Made by a program: the position numbers and the translations under genes. The notes beneath the pieces are model-generated. The model was not told the origin of the DNA and did no database searches. It saw only the letters and a program-made list of their open reading frames with translations. Of a stretch of 64,000 nucleotides of DNA, positions 25,783-34,873 are shown one piece after another; within the stretch, counting starts at the first letter, position 1, and each line of letters opens with the position of its first letter. This DNA is from Methylobacteriaceae bacterium (GTDB lineage Bacteria; Pseudomonadota; Alphaproteobacteria; Rhizobiales; Beijerinckiaceae), in NCBI GenBank assembly GCA_020638195.1, contig JACKJC010000004.1, positions 124,001-188,000 of the forward strand, in the 5' to 3' direction.

Positions 25783-26745
25783 CTATTTCAACGTTAGCAG
25801 ATAATCGCGGACATCAGCGAGTTCGCGGCCCGAAAGCGGCAGCTTCGGCATGAGCGATCCCGGCTTGATATGCTGGGGATCGGCGATCCATGCCGACAGC
25901 CATCCAGCGTTGTTGGGGATCGCGCCGGCGGCCAGCCGCGCGCGCGACATGATATGTGTGAGATCCGGACCGCGATCGCCGTCTGCCCGCGATCCGCGTA
26001 TCGCGTGGCATTTGGAACAGCGCTGCTGGAACACGGCTTCGCCGTCGAGAGCGCCTTTGTCTTGCGCGATGGCGGCTGGCTTCGCCTGCGCCGCGCGCCA
26101 GCTTTCGAACGCGGCCGGCGGATCTGCGACGATCGTAAACGCCATATGCGCATGTTGCGCGCCGCAATATTCCGAACATTGCCCGCGATAGGATCCCGCA
26201 TGATCCGCCTTCAGCCATGTGACGTTGGTCTGGCCCGGTATGACGTCCGTCTTGCCGCCGAGCGCCGGGACCCAGAAGGAATGGATGAGGTCGGCGCTCG
26301 CCAGGGTGAAGCGGACAGGCGCGCCGACGGGAATGTGGATTTCGTTTGCGGTCGAAAAATTTTGATCCGTATCGCCGGAGCGATAGGTCGCCTCCCACCA
26401 CCAGCGATGCGCCGTGATGGCGATCGTGAACGCGGCCGTCTGCGAGGGGCGCGAAATCGTCGCCATGGTGACGGTCGACCAGACGATGAGCCCGACGAGC
26501 ACGGCCGTCGACACGCCGACCCCGATGCCGATCCATGCGATCGCAGGCCTGTCATCGATAGGCGTATCCGCGAGCGCCAAAGCCGACCTTTGCCGCCAAG
26601 CCCCGACGATCACAAGTGCGGAGACGATTGCGGCAACAAGGATCGCGATGGCAAGCAGCCCTTGCAGCAACGGGGAGATACTGCGCGCCATGTCGCCGTC
26701 GCCGAAAAGATAGGCCATGGGCGTTGCAGGCCAAGGAGCGAGCAT
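25783..26745 (-). CDS. ctaC: Cytochrome c oxidase subunit II with fused cytochrome c domain (caa3 type)
   Basis: About 320 residues with two N-terminal membrane helices, a cupredoxin domain, and a C-terminal cytochrome c domain. The CuA ligands are in GQCSEYCGAQHAHM, with the upstream His in DLIHSFWVP. The fused heme site is CSKCH, with the axial Met probably in PGSLMPKL. Fusion of the cytochrome defines a caa3-type enzyme that does not strictly need a separate cytochrome c. ATG 26745 is used; an in-frame GTG lies 9 bases upstream, and ATG 26718 is another option. Confidence 0.93.
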   Translation of the reverse strand: MLAPWPATPMAYLFGDGDMARSISPLLQGLLAIAILVAAIVSALVIVGAWRQRSALALADTPIDDRPAIAWIGIGVGVSTAVLVGLIVWSTVTMATISRPSQTAAFTIAITAHRWWWEATYRSGDTDQNFSTANEIHIPVGAPVRFTLASADLIHSFWVPALGGKTDVIPGQTNVTWLKADHAGSYRGQCSEYCGAQHAHMAFTIVADPPAAFESWRAAQAKPAAIAQDKGALDGEAVFQQRCSKCHAIRGSRADGDRGPDLTHIMSRARLAAGAIPNNAGWLSAWIADPQHIKPGSLMPKLPLSGRELADVRDYLLTLK

Positions 26746-26814
26746 CGCGCGCACTCTATCGCCCAGCCGATTTTCTCGGCGACCTATGTGCGAGGAATGT
26801 CGGACGAGAGAACG

Positions 26815-27600
26815 TCACGTCGGTTGCTCCGACTGTGCTCCCGCCGAATGGATCTGGACAATTGCGCGACTGCCGCGTCGGAGATCGAAACGTTCGAGCC
26901 AGAGCCACAGCGCGATGGCGGAATAGGCGACCATCAGGCTGCCGGCAGGAACCCACATGATGAGGCCGCCAAGGCGCTGGTCCCGAAGTTGGGAGATACC
27001 CCAAGGAATGGTCGTGACGACATAGACAGAATAGAGTGGCGCAGCGGCGAAGGTGAGGACCGCGCCCAGCATCGTCATCTGGAGGCCAGTGAAGGTGACG
27101 CCCACGAACGCATGAAGGCCATCTGCGCCAAATGTCTCGCGCCACAGCCAGATCGCCGCTGACACGATGCTAATGTTCATCGCCCAGTAGACGACATTGC
27201 CCCGCAGAGTCGCGTCGAGAAACAGAGGCATGTGCCACAGCCAAAGCGTAAGCATGAACACGACATTCGCCACGAGCAGGCGCTCGGAGCGTACTGGCGC
27301 GCCGCATGGCATGCTGAATGCAATCAGAGGCGTGGCCAGAAGTATGATAATAGCGTGCTGCGTCGCCCGAGCTGAAAAGAGAGCGACGCTCAGATTGCAC
27401 AGCGGCGACAGAAAACACAGCGCGAGAAGCAACCAACCAGCTATAAATGCGAGTCGCCTTCGCGCTGGAATAGGAAGCAAAAAATGCAGCGCAAGCCCGG
27501 CCGTCAACATCCCCGTCAATACCGGTGCGTGGTTCCAGTGAAGCGAAGACGGATCAGGCGGAGTGCCGCAATACGGTATGAAGTTAGACATTGCAGACAT
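26815..27600 (-). CDS. ctaG: Cytochrome c oxidase assembly protein, CtaG (caa3) family
   Basis: A 261-residue protein with about seven hydrophobic helices, matching the PF09678 caa3-type CtaG family, which is involved in assembling the copper site of caa3 oxidases. Visible are HWNHAPVLTGML near the N-terminus, FLSPLCNLSVALFSARATQHAI, WLWHMP and FTGLQMTMLGAVLTFA, the usual His/Met-rich helix ends. It is the first intact gene of the oxidase operon on this strand, 69 bp before ctaC. ATG 27600 is chosen over longer frames because they overlap the decayed gene upstream. Confidence 0.88.
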   Translation of the reverse strand: MSAMSNFIPYCGTPPDPSSLHWNHAPVLTGMLTAGLALHFLLPIPARRRLAFIAGWLLLALCFLSPLCNLSVALFSARATQHAIIILLATPLIAFSMPCGAPVRSERLLVANVVFMLTLWLWHMPLFLDATLRGNVVYWAMNISIVSAAIWLWRETFGADGLHAFVGVTFTGLQMTMLGAVLTFAAAPLYSVYVVTTIPWGISQLRDQRLGGLIMWVPAGSLMVAYSAIALWLWLERFDLRRGSRAIVQIHSAGAQSEQPT

Positions 27601-28386
27601 CCCCGCCACGGCGCCCTGTCTCAACCCCCGAGTGGTCCGGACGTTCCGCCGAGACTTCGCAAAAATTCTCATACGCGGCCAGGCCTTCGGTCATTCGCGC
27701 CACTTGCGCCGTTCGCATCGCCTCTTTAACGCCGCGGCGAATGAGCCACCAGTTCACCGGATAGGAGCTCATGAACCCGAACATCATCGCTATCTGCATC
27801 ATGAACCAGAGCTCGAAAGAGTTGGTCTTGAGGCGCGTGGAAGATCTCGCCGAATATGAGGAAATGGGCGAAGGCCACCATGTAGCCATACATACCCACT
27901 TGCCAAGCGGTAAGCGAAAGCGTGTCAGCCTTTACCGCCTCGAAAAGACCTGCGGTCAACCGAAGGCCGCGCATCGGCGCTATCGTGAAATATTGAAACA
28001 CAACGCCGAAGAGGCAGTCGACCAACCATATCGCAAAGATACTGTCGGCAAATAACGACTTCCACCCGAATGCAAGCGCAATCGTTGGCGCGAAGAAGAC
28101 GAGTCATTCGGCGACGATATCGCCGAGTGTGCAGCCGCTGCCGCAATGAAGGGCGCCATTGGCGACGATCGCCGGGAATGGCGTCAGCTTTAGGTTAGGC
28201 GGTTCATCGCCTCGCCGCTGCGCCAGCTCCGTTCTGCTCGCGCCCGGCCAAGCGCCCGTAAGTGAAGTATTGCCAGACGACTGCGCCCGTGCCGAAAAGC
28301 GCGGTCACAGGCCACACGATATTCATGATCCACATGTTCTGGGGGTGTCGGACAACATCTTGCGCAATGATGCCGGCGCAAATCAC
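27584..28386 (-). pseudogene. Decayed DUF4396-family membrane protein gene
   Basis: Pieces of one DUF4396 protein lie in three reading frames. The N-part (28386 down to about 28210) has NMWIMNIVWPVTALF. The middle part has HCGSGCTLGDIVAE, then an in-frame TGA at 28104-28106 exactly where the family has Trp, then LVFFAPTIALAFGWKSLF and FQYFTIAPMRG...KADTLSLTAWQVGMYG. The C-part (from about 27835) has WFMMQIAMMFGFMSSYPVNWW. So there are at least two frameshifts and one nonsense change, and the N-terminus looks short. Its function is unknown; the CGSGCTLGD cysteines suggest metal binding. Its place ahead of ctaG suggests an oxidase or copper role before decay. Confidence 0.8.
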
Positions 28387-28401
28387 TTCCCTACAATCTG
28401 A

Positions 28402-28839
28402 TCAGATGGCAATCAGTGCGAGGCCTGTTTGAGGATCGATCTTTTTGTGGAGATGGAGCGGCATCTCCCTCAGCACGATCTCGAGCGTTGGCCGGACGCG
28501 CGCTGCGCCGAGATGGCCCGCGAGCGCGGACCCGTCGCGGCGACCCAGCACGGTGTGAATGTGCAAGGCGCGCGAGCCGTCCGGCGCCAGCGCAACGTCG
28601 CCATTCAGCGCGGCAACCTCGACCTGTTCGTTGACGGGATTGTCCTCGTAGCGTTTCGTCTCCCAATCGAAATAGCGCAACGTCGCTTCCGAAAAGGCGC
28701 CGATCGCGGAGAATTGCGCAGCGGAGATTTCTTCGCGATCGACGAACTCCTGAAGCGCGGCGATAACCTCGTCGCCCGCCTGCAGCACGATCGCGAAGGT
28801 AGCGCTGCCCCGGCCGCCATTTATCAATCTTGCATGCAT
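28402..28839 (-). CDS. PPC-domain (DUF296) protein
   Basis: A 145-residue protein made of a single PPC domain (PF03479), the prokaryotic relatives of plant AT-hook-associated domains. Visible: ATFAIVLQAGDEVIAALQEF, SAAQFSAIGAFSEATLRYFDWE, and the HIHTVLGRRDGSALAGHL metal-site-like histidine segment. Bacterial members form trimers and are often described as DNA-binding, though without direct proof. ATG 28839 is preceded by GGGAGATGG. It diverges from the ThDP-enzyme gene and lies just before the decayed DUF4396 gene. Confidence 0.85.
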   Translation of the reverse strand: MHARLINGGRGSATFAIVLQAGDEVIAALQEFVDREEISAAQFSAIGAFSEATLRYFDWETKRYEDNPVNEQVEVAALNGDVALAPDGSRALHIHTVLGRRDGSALAGHLGAARVRPTLEIVLREMPLHLHKKIDPQTGLALIAI

Positions 28840-29010
28840 GTTCCATCTCCCGATTGCGTTCCGGGAGCCAACGCCATGGCGCGCATGCGTGTTCCACCGG
28901 CGCGCTAAGGTTGGAACGTTCGCGGGATTCCTTGGTTGTCGCAACGCAATCATTCGTTACAGAGCCATGACAATCGACGATGGGGGCGTCGATAATGCTG
29001 GGAGCTTACG

Positions 29011-30768
29011 ATGGCCAACCCCACCGCCGCAGATATCCTCGTTCAAACACTGATCGACTGGGAAGTCGACACCATCTTCGGATTGCCGGGAGACGGAATC
29101 AACGGCATCATCGAATCGCTGCGCAAGCGCCAGGACGAGATTCGCTTCATTCAGGTAAGGCATGAGGAAGCCGCAGCGTTTGCCGCCTGCGCCTACGCCA
29201 AGTGGACCGGTCGACTTGGTGTTTGCATCGCAACGTCGGGCCCCGGCGGCATACATCTCCTGAACGGGCTCTACGACGCCAAGCTCGATCGGCAGCCTGT
29301 GCTCGCCATCACCGGTCTCCAGTTCCATGACCTGCTTCACACATTCACGCAGCAGGACGTGGAGCTCGACAAGCTCTTCATGGATGTCGCGGTGTACAAC
29401 GTCCGCGTCATGGGGCCGGAGCACGTGCAGAACACGGTCGAGCTCGCGTGCAGATCCGCTCTCGCCTATCGCGGAGTCGCTCACGTCACGATCCCCGTGG
29501 ACATGCAGTCGCAGGCTCTGTCGAAGGGTTCGCGGTCGAAGCGCAACGTTCCCGAACATGTGTCCGAAACGTTCGCGGCGACAGCGCGATTGCCGGAACC
29601 CCAACAACTGGCGGCGGCTGCGGCTATACTCAACGCCGGCTCGAAGCCTGTTATCCTGGCAGGGCAAGGCGCGCTCGGGGCGCGGCAGGAGCTCGCCGCA
29701 ATCGCCGAGCGTCTGGGCGCCCCTGTCGTCAAGCCGCTGCTCGGCAAGGGCGCCATGGCCGATGACAGTCCCTATTGCACCGGCGGCATCGGGCTGCTGG
29801 GCACAGGTCCCTCACAGGATGCGCTGGAAAGCTGCGACACGCTACTGATCGTCGGTAGCAACTTTCCGTATATCGAATTCTACCCGACGCCGGGCAAGGC
29901 GCGCGCTGTTCAGATCGATCTCGACCCGCGGTCGATCGGCCTGCGTTATCCAGTCGAGGCCGCGCTCGTCGGCGATTGCGCCGCCGTGCTCGAGGCCCTG
30001 CTGCCGCGACTCGAGCGCCGGGAGGATCGATCCTTCCTCGAGCAGGCGCAGGATGGCATGGCCGAATGGAACGCGCTGATGCAGGAACGCGAGACCGTGG
30101 ACACCAAGCCGCTGAAGCCACAGGTCGTAGCGCGCGCCGTCAGCGATCATCTGACGGACGATACGATCGTGGCGACCGATTCCGGCACGATCACCACCTG
30201 GGCGGCGCGCCACATCCGCATGCGCGGCGACATGAAATTCTCGTGCTCGGGCAATCTCGCGACAATGGCCTGCAGCCTGCCCTATGCGATCGCGGCGGCT
30301 ATCGCCTATCCCGACCGGCAGGTCGTCTGCTTCGTCGGCGATGGCGGCCTGACGATGCTGATGGGCGAACTCGCCACCTGCGTTAAATACGATCTCAACA
30401 TCAAGATCGTCGTCATCAAGAATGACGTCCTCGGCCAGATCAAATGGGAACAGATGGTCTTCCTCGGCAATCCCGAATACGTCTGCGAGCTTCAACCGAT
30501 CGATTTCGCGACTGTCGCGCGTGGGTTCGGACTCTGGAGCGTCACACTGGATGATCCCGCGGCATGCAACGCCGTCATGCGCGAGGCTTTGTCGCGTCGC
30601 GGGCCCGTCCTCGTCGAGGCGGTCGTCGATCCGCACGAACCGCCGATGCCGCCGAAAATCTCGCTCAGCCAGACCGCGCACTTCGCCGAGGCCCTGGCCA
30701 AGGGAACTCCAGCTGGCGGGCGCATCGCGTTGACGGTCGCCTCCGACAAGGTGCGCGAAGTGATCTGA
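29011..30768 (+). CDS. Thiamine-diphosphate enzyme of the pyruvate oxidase/acetolactate synthase group
   Basis: A 585-residue three-domain ThDP enzyme. The activating glutamate is in QVRHEEAAAF (Glu52/53). The middle domain (SKPVILAGQGALG) binds a nucleotide such as FAD in pyruvate-oxidase-like members. The Mg-ThDP motif is GDGGLTMLMGE...N (about 443-471). It most resembles PoxB-like 'ThDP-requiring proteins' that decarboxylate 2-oxoacids. It is followed after 9 bp by a mandelate-racemase-family gene and then a 2-hydroxyacid dehydrogenase, so the substrate may be a 2-oxoacid made in the same operon. Confidence 0.88.
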   Translation: MANPTAADILVQTLIDWEVDTIFGLPGDGINGIIESLRKRQDEIRFIQVRHEEAAAFAACAYAKWTGRLGVCIATSGPGGIHLLNGLYDAKLDRQPVLAITGLQFHDLLHTFTQQDVELDKLFMDVAVYNVRVMGPEHVQNTVELACRSALAYRGVAHVTIPVDMQSQALSKGSRSKRNVPEHVSETFAATARLPEPQQLAAAAAILNAGSKPVILAGQGALGARQELAAIAERLGAPVVKPLLGKGAMADDSPYCTGGIGLLGTGPSQDALESCDTLLIVGSNFPYIEFYPTPGKARAVQIDLDPRSIGLRYPVEAALVGDCAAVLEALLPRLERREDRSFLEQAQDGMAEWNALMQERETVDTKPLKPQVVARAVSDHLTDDTIVATDSGTITTWAARHIRMRGDMKFSCSGNLATMACSLPYAIAAAIAYPDRQVVCFVGDGGLTMLMGELATCVKYDLNIKIVVIKNDVLGQIKWEQMVFLGNPEYVCELQPIDFATVARGFGLWSVTLDDPAACNAVMREALSRRGPVLVEAVVDPHEPPMPPKISLSQTAHFAEALAKGTPAGGRIALTVASDKVREVI

Positions 30769-30777
30769 GCAAGAGTG

Positions 30778-31872
30778 ATGAAACCCGACGTTCGCGTGGA
30801 AGACATTTCGGTCAGGGCATTCGACATACCGACCGACGCGCCGGAATCTGACGGGACGATCGAATGGAATTCGACCACGCTCATCGTCGCCAGCGCGAAA
30901 GGGGGGGGCCGCTCCGGCGTCGGCTACACTTACGCGAGTCGGGCGGCGGCAATCGTGATTGCCGATACGCTGGCGCCGTTGATCTGCGGGCGCGATTGCT
31001 TCGACGTGCCCGGCGCCTGGCGCGACATGGTCGCCGCCGTGCGCAACATCGGCTGGCGCGGCGTGTGTGCGAACGCGATTTCGGCGATCGATTGGGCGTT
31101 GTGGGATCTTAAGGCGAAGCTGCTCGATCTGCCGCTTGCGAGCCTGCTCGGCAGGGTCTCGGATAGCGTCGAAATCTACGGCAGCGGCGGGTTCACATCG
31201 TATGATGATGCGCGGCTTGCCAAGCAATTGCGTGGATGGGTCGAGCGCGACGGCTGCCCTGCGGTCAAGATGAAAGTCGGGCGTCATCCCGCGGGCGATC
31301 CCGAGCGCGTTCGTTGTGCGCGCGCCGCGATAGGCGACGCCCAGCTCTATGTCGATGCGAACGGCGCCCTGTCGCGGAAAGAAGCGCTCGACTATGCGTA
31401 TACCTTTACCGACGCCGGCGTCGTCTGGTTCGAAGAACCTGTATCGAGCGACGATCTGGCGGGACTCCGTCTCATCCGTGATCGCGCGCCTCCCGGGATG
31501 GAAATCGCGGCTGGCGAATATGGCTACGAACACTTCTATTTTCGCCGCATGCTCGAGGCCGGCGCCGTCGATGTGCTGCAGGCCGACGCCACGCGATGCT
31601 GCGGGCTCACCGGCTTTCTCGAAGCCGCATCGCTGGCGGACGCCTTCTCGACGCCGCTGTCCGCGCACACGGCGCCAGCGCTGCATGTTCACGCGGGCTG
31701 CGTCGTCGCGAATTTCCGAAACGTGGAGTGGTTTCACGACCATGTGCGCATCGAAGCGATGCTGTTCGACGGCGCGCCGAAGCCTGTCGGAGGCCGTATC
31801 GCTCCCGATCTCGCACGGCCCGGCCTCGGCCTTACGTTCAAGGCGAGCGATGCGGAACGCTTCGCGATCTAG
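30778..31872 (+). CDS. Mandelate racemase/muconate lactonizing enzyme family protein
   Basis: A 364-residue enolase-superfamily enzyme that abstracts a proton alpha to a carboxylate using Mg2+. Catalytic KxK is AVKMKVG. The metal ligands are the Asp in YVDANGAL, the Glu in VWFEEPV and the Glu in AAGEYGYE. The other-face base His is in SAHTAPALHVH. This set (KxK plus His) is the mandelate racemase subgroup, which includes racemases and sugar-acid dehydratases. ATG 30778 is used; GTG 30775 precedes it. It lies between a ThDP enzyme and a FAD/Fe-S dehydrogenase, which hints at a mandelate-like or sugar-acid route. Confidence 0.88.
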   Translation: MKPDVRVEDISVRAFDIPTDAPESDGTIEWNSTTLIVASAKGGGRSGVGYTYASRAAAIVIADTLAPLICGRDCFDVPGAWRDMVAAVRNIGWRGVCANAISAIDWALWDLKAKLLDLPLASLLGRVSDSVEIYGSGGFTSYDDARLAKQLRGWVERDGCPAVKMKVGRHPAGDPERVRCARAAIGDAQLYVDANGALSRKEALDYAYTFTDAGVVWFEEPVSSDDLAGLRLIRDRAPPGMEIAAGEYGYEHFYFRRMLEAGAVDVLQADATRCCGLTGFLEAASLADAFSTPLSAHTAPALHVHAGCVVANFRNVEWFHDHVRIEAMLFDGAPKPVGGRIAPDLARPGLGLTFKASDAERFAI

Positions 31873-31891
31873 CGGGGGAGGAGAAGGCGCC

Positions 31892-34873
31892 ATGCCCAGG
31901 GAAGTGTTCATCGACCACCGCAGGGGCAGTGGCGCATCGCCCGACCGATCTCGACACATGACGGATGCGCATGCGGACGTCGCAAAAATCGATCGTCAAA
32001 AGCTGGAGCGCGATCTGCAGAATGTGGTGCGCGGCGAGGTGCGCTTCGATGCCGGCTTTCGCGCGCTCTATGCGACGGACGCCTCGAATTACCGTCAGGT
32101 TCCGATCGGCGTGGTGACGCCCCACAGCACCGATGACGTCGAGCGCGCGCTGGACATCTGCCGCGCGCACAAGACGCCCATCCTTTCACGCGGCGGCGGC
32201 ACGAGCCTTGCCGGCGAAACCTGCAACGTCGCTGTCGTGCTCGACTTCTCCCGTCATCTCGACAAGGTCTTGGCGCTCGACGCCGACAAGAAGCGCGCGA
32301 CGGTCGAACCCGGCTGCATCCTCGACGTGCTGCGCTCACGTGCCGAGCAGCACGGCCTGACCTTCGGGCCAGACCCTGCGACGCACGATCACAATACGCT
32401 CGGCGGCATGCTCGGCAACAATTCCTGCGGCGTCCATTCCGTCATGTCCGGTCGCACATCGGATTACGTACATTCGATGGAGGTCGTGACGGGTAGCGGC
32501 CTGCGCCTGACAGTCGGGCCGACAAGCGATCAGGAGTTCGCCGCCATTCTGGCCGCGGGCGGGGAGCGCGCCGACCTCTACCGCGCGCTTGACGTGTTCC
32601 GCTCCCGCTATCGCGACCTCATTCTCGCGCGCTATCCGAAAATTCCCCGCCGCGTCTCGGGCTACGAAAATCTCGACGACCTCTTTCCTGAAAACGGCTT
32701 TAACGTCGCGCGCGCCCTTGTCGGCACCGAGGGCACATGCGTGACCATTCTGAACGCCACTGTTGATCTCATCGACAGCCCGCAGGCGCGTGTGCTCGCC
32801 ATTCTCGGATTCGACGACGTCTTCGTCGCGGCCGACGCGGTGCCCGCTGTGCTCGAGCGCAAGCCGATTGCGCTCGAGGGGATCGACGATCTCCTGATCC
32901 AGTTCGTGCGCAAGAAGCATCTGCATCCCAAAGATGCGGAAATGTTGCCGGACGGCAAAGGCTGGCTCGTTGCAGAGCTAGGCGCCAGCGACCCGGACAG
33001 CGCGCAAGAACACGCGCGTGCTCTTGTCGAATTCATGAAGGGCAAGTGCCGTAGCGGCGTCGTGGTCGCGGACAAGGCGCAGCAGAGCCGGATCTGGGAA
33101 TTGCGCGAGGCGGCGCTCGCCGCCACGGCGCACGTGCCCGGAATGCGCGAGACCTATCCGGGATGGGAAGACAGCGCCGTGCCGCGGGAGAAACTCGGGG
33201 ACTACCTGCGCGACCTGAAGGCGTTGTTCGCTGATTTTGGCTACGAGGCCTCGGTCTACGGCCATTTCGGCGACGGCCTCGTGCATTGCCGGATCCCCTT
33301 CGATCTGCGAACCGAAAGCGGCGTCGCCGACTGGCAGACGTTTCTCGGCAGGGCAGCCGACCTCGTCGTGCGCTACGGCGGCTCGCTGTCGGGCGAGCAC
33401 GGCGATGGGCAGGCTCGCGCCGATCTGCTCGAGAAAATGTACGGTCGCGAACTGGTGGAGGGATTCCGCCAGTTCAAGTCGATCTGGGATCCGCAGGGCC
33501 TTCTCAATCCTGGAAAAGTCGTTGCGCCGTTTCCGAGCGATTCCAACCTTCGGCTCGGCCCGCTCTATCAGCCGCCCGAAGTGCGCGGCGCCTTCGCCTA
33601 CAAGGAGGATGGCGGCAGTTTCACAAAGGCGACGCGTCGTTGCGTCGGTGTCGGCGCGTGCCGGCGCATCGATAGCGACAAGGGCGTGATGTGCCCGAGC
33701 TACATGGCGACGCGCGAGGAAAAATGGTCGACGCGCGGCCGCGCGCGGCTACTGTTCGAAATGCTGCACGGCGGCGCGATCGAGGACGGCTGGCGCAACG
33801 CTGCCATCGAGGAGGCGCTGGATTTCTGCCTGGCTTGCAAGGGCTGCAAGAAGGATTGCCCCGTCTCGGTGGATATGGCGACCTACAAGGCCGAGTTTCG
33901 CTCGCATCACTATAGGCGCCGCCTGCGGCCACGTGTCGCCTATACGATGGGCCTGATCCATCGCTGGTCCCGGCTTGCCGCCCATGCGCCAGGCGTAGCC
34001 AATTTTCTCACGCAAACGCCGGGCCTTGCGAGCCTTGCGAAGCGCGCCGCAGGCATTGCGCCGGCGCGTGAGATCCCACGATTTTCGTCCCAGACACTGT
34101 CGCGCTGGTTCCATAGCCGGAGAGAAAGGCCTGCGGCCGCCGGCAAACGCGTGTTGCTGTGGCCGGATACATTCAACAATTCCTTCCGGGCTTCCACAGG
34201 CATTGCGGCTGTCCGCGCGCTGGAACGGCTCGGCTACGAGGTTGCGATGCCGCGCGAATGGGTGTGCTGCGGAAGACCGCTGTACGACTGGGGGCGGATC
34301 GAGGACGCGAAGAAACTGTGGCGCAGGACGTTTCGCATTCTCGCGCCGGAGATCGAGGCCGGAACGCCTATCGTCGGGCTGGAGCCGTCCTGCGCGAGCG
34401 CCTTTCGCGATGAGCTGCCGGGGCTGTTTCCCGGTGATGAGCGCGCGGCGCGTTTGTCAGAGTCGACACATCTGCTCAGCGAATTCCTGATGCGCGATGG
34501 CGCGGAGTTGCCAAGGCTGGACAAAGGCCAGCGGGCAATCGTGCAGGTTCACTGCCATCATCACGCTGTCCTCGACGTCGATGCCGAAATGCAATTGCTG
34601 CGAGCCTTGGGTCTCGACCTCGAGAAGCTCTCTTCTGGATGCTGCGGCATGGCAGGCGCGTTCGGATTCGAAGCGGACAAATATGATGTGTCGATGGCGG
34701 CCGGCGAGCGTGTGCTGTTGCCGCGCGTGCGTGCAGCGGCAAAGGACGACTTCATTGTCGCCGACGGCTTCAGCTGCCGGGAGCAGATCGAGCAGGGAAC
34801 TGGCCGCGCGACGTTGCATATCGCTCAAATCCTCGAGCGAGCGCTCTTCCCGGAATCAGCCACGCCTGCGTGA
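31892..34873 (+). CDS. FAD-linked oxidase/Fe-S fusion dehydrogenase (GlcD-GlcF, YdiJ-like)
   Basis: A 993-residue fusion. The N-terminal half is a PF01565/PF02913 FAD oxidase: RGGGTSLAGE (FAD pyrophosphate loop), GGMLGNNSCGVHS, GTEGTCVTI, and GEHGDGQAR near the end of the cap domain. The C-terminal half has two Fe-S clusters (CVGVGACRRIDSDKGVMCPS and CLACKGCKKDCPVS) and two CCG domains (WVCCGRPLYD, SGCCGMAGAFG). This is the layout of D-2-hydroxyglutarate/D-lactate dehydrogenases of the YdiJ type, which pass electrons to quinone. The start at 31892 follows GGGGGAGGAG. It ends inside the converging SDR gene by 18 bp. Confidence 0.9.
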   Translation: MPREVFIDHRRGSGASPDRSRHMTDAHADVAKIDRQKLERDLQNVVRGEVRFDAGFRALYATDASNYRQVPIGVVTPHSTDDVERALDICRAHKTPILSRGGGTSLAGETCNVAVVLDFSRHLDKVLALDADKKRATVEPGCILDVLRSRAEQHGLTFGPDPATHDHNTLGGMLGNNSCGVHSVMSGRTSDYVHSMEVVTGSGLRLTVGPTSDQEFAAILAAGGERADLYRALDVFRSRYRDLILARYPKIPRRVSGYENLDDLFPENGFNVARALVGTEGTCVTILNATVDLIDSPQARVLAILGFDDVFVAADAVPAVLERKPIALEGIDDLLIQFVRKKHLHPKDAEMLPDGKGWLVAELGASDPDSAQEHARALVEFMKGKCRSGVVVADKAQQSRIWELREAALAATAHVPGMRETYPGWEDSAVPREKLGDYLRDLKALFADFGYEASVYGHFGDGLVHCRIPFDLRTESGVADWQTFLGRAADLVVRYGGSLSGEHGDGQARADLLEKMYGRELVEGFRQFKSIWDPQGLLNPGKVVAPFPSDSNLRLGPLYQPPEVRGAFAYKEDGGSFTKATRRCVGVGACRRIDSDKGVMCPSYMATREEKWSTRGRARLLFEMLHGGAIEDGWRNAAIEEALDFCLACKGCKKDCPVSVDMATYKAEFRSHHYRRRLRPRVAYTMGLIHRWSRLAAHAPGVANFLTQTPGLASLAKRAAGIAPAREIPRFSSQTLSRWFHSRRERPAAAGKRVLLWPDTFNNSFRASTGIAAVRALERLGYEVAMPREWVCCGRPLYDWGRIEDAKKLWRRTFRILAPEIEAGTPIVGLEPSCASAFRDELPGLFPGDERAARLSESTHLLSEFLMRDGAELPRLDKGQRAIVQVHCHHHAVLDVDAEMQLLRALGLDLEKLSSGCCGMAGAFGFEADKYDVSMAAGERVLLPRVRAAAKDDFIVADGFSCREQIEQGTGRATLHIAQILERALFPESATPA

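Noticed and set aside
30899..30911. Run of eight G in the mandelate-racemase-family gene, considered as a phase-variable tract
   Set aside because: The frame is intact and the tract encodes a normal Gly-Gly-Gly. One tract of this length in a G/C-rich metabolic gene is weak evidence.
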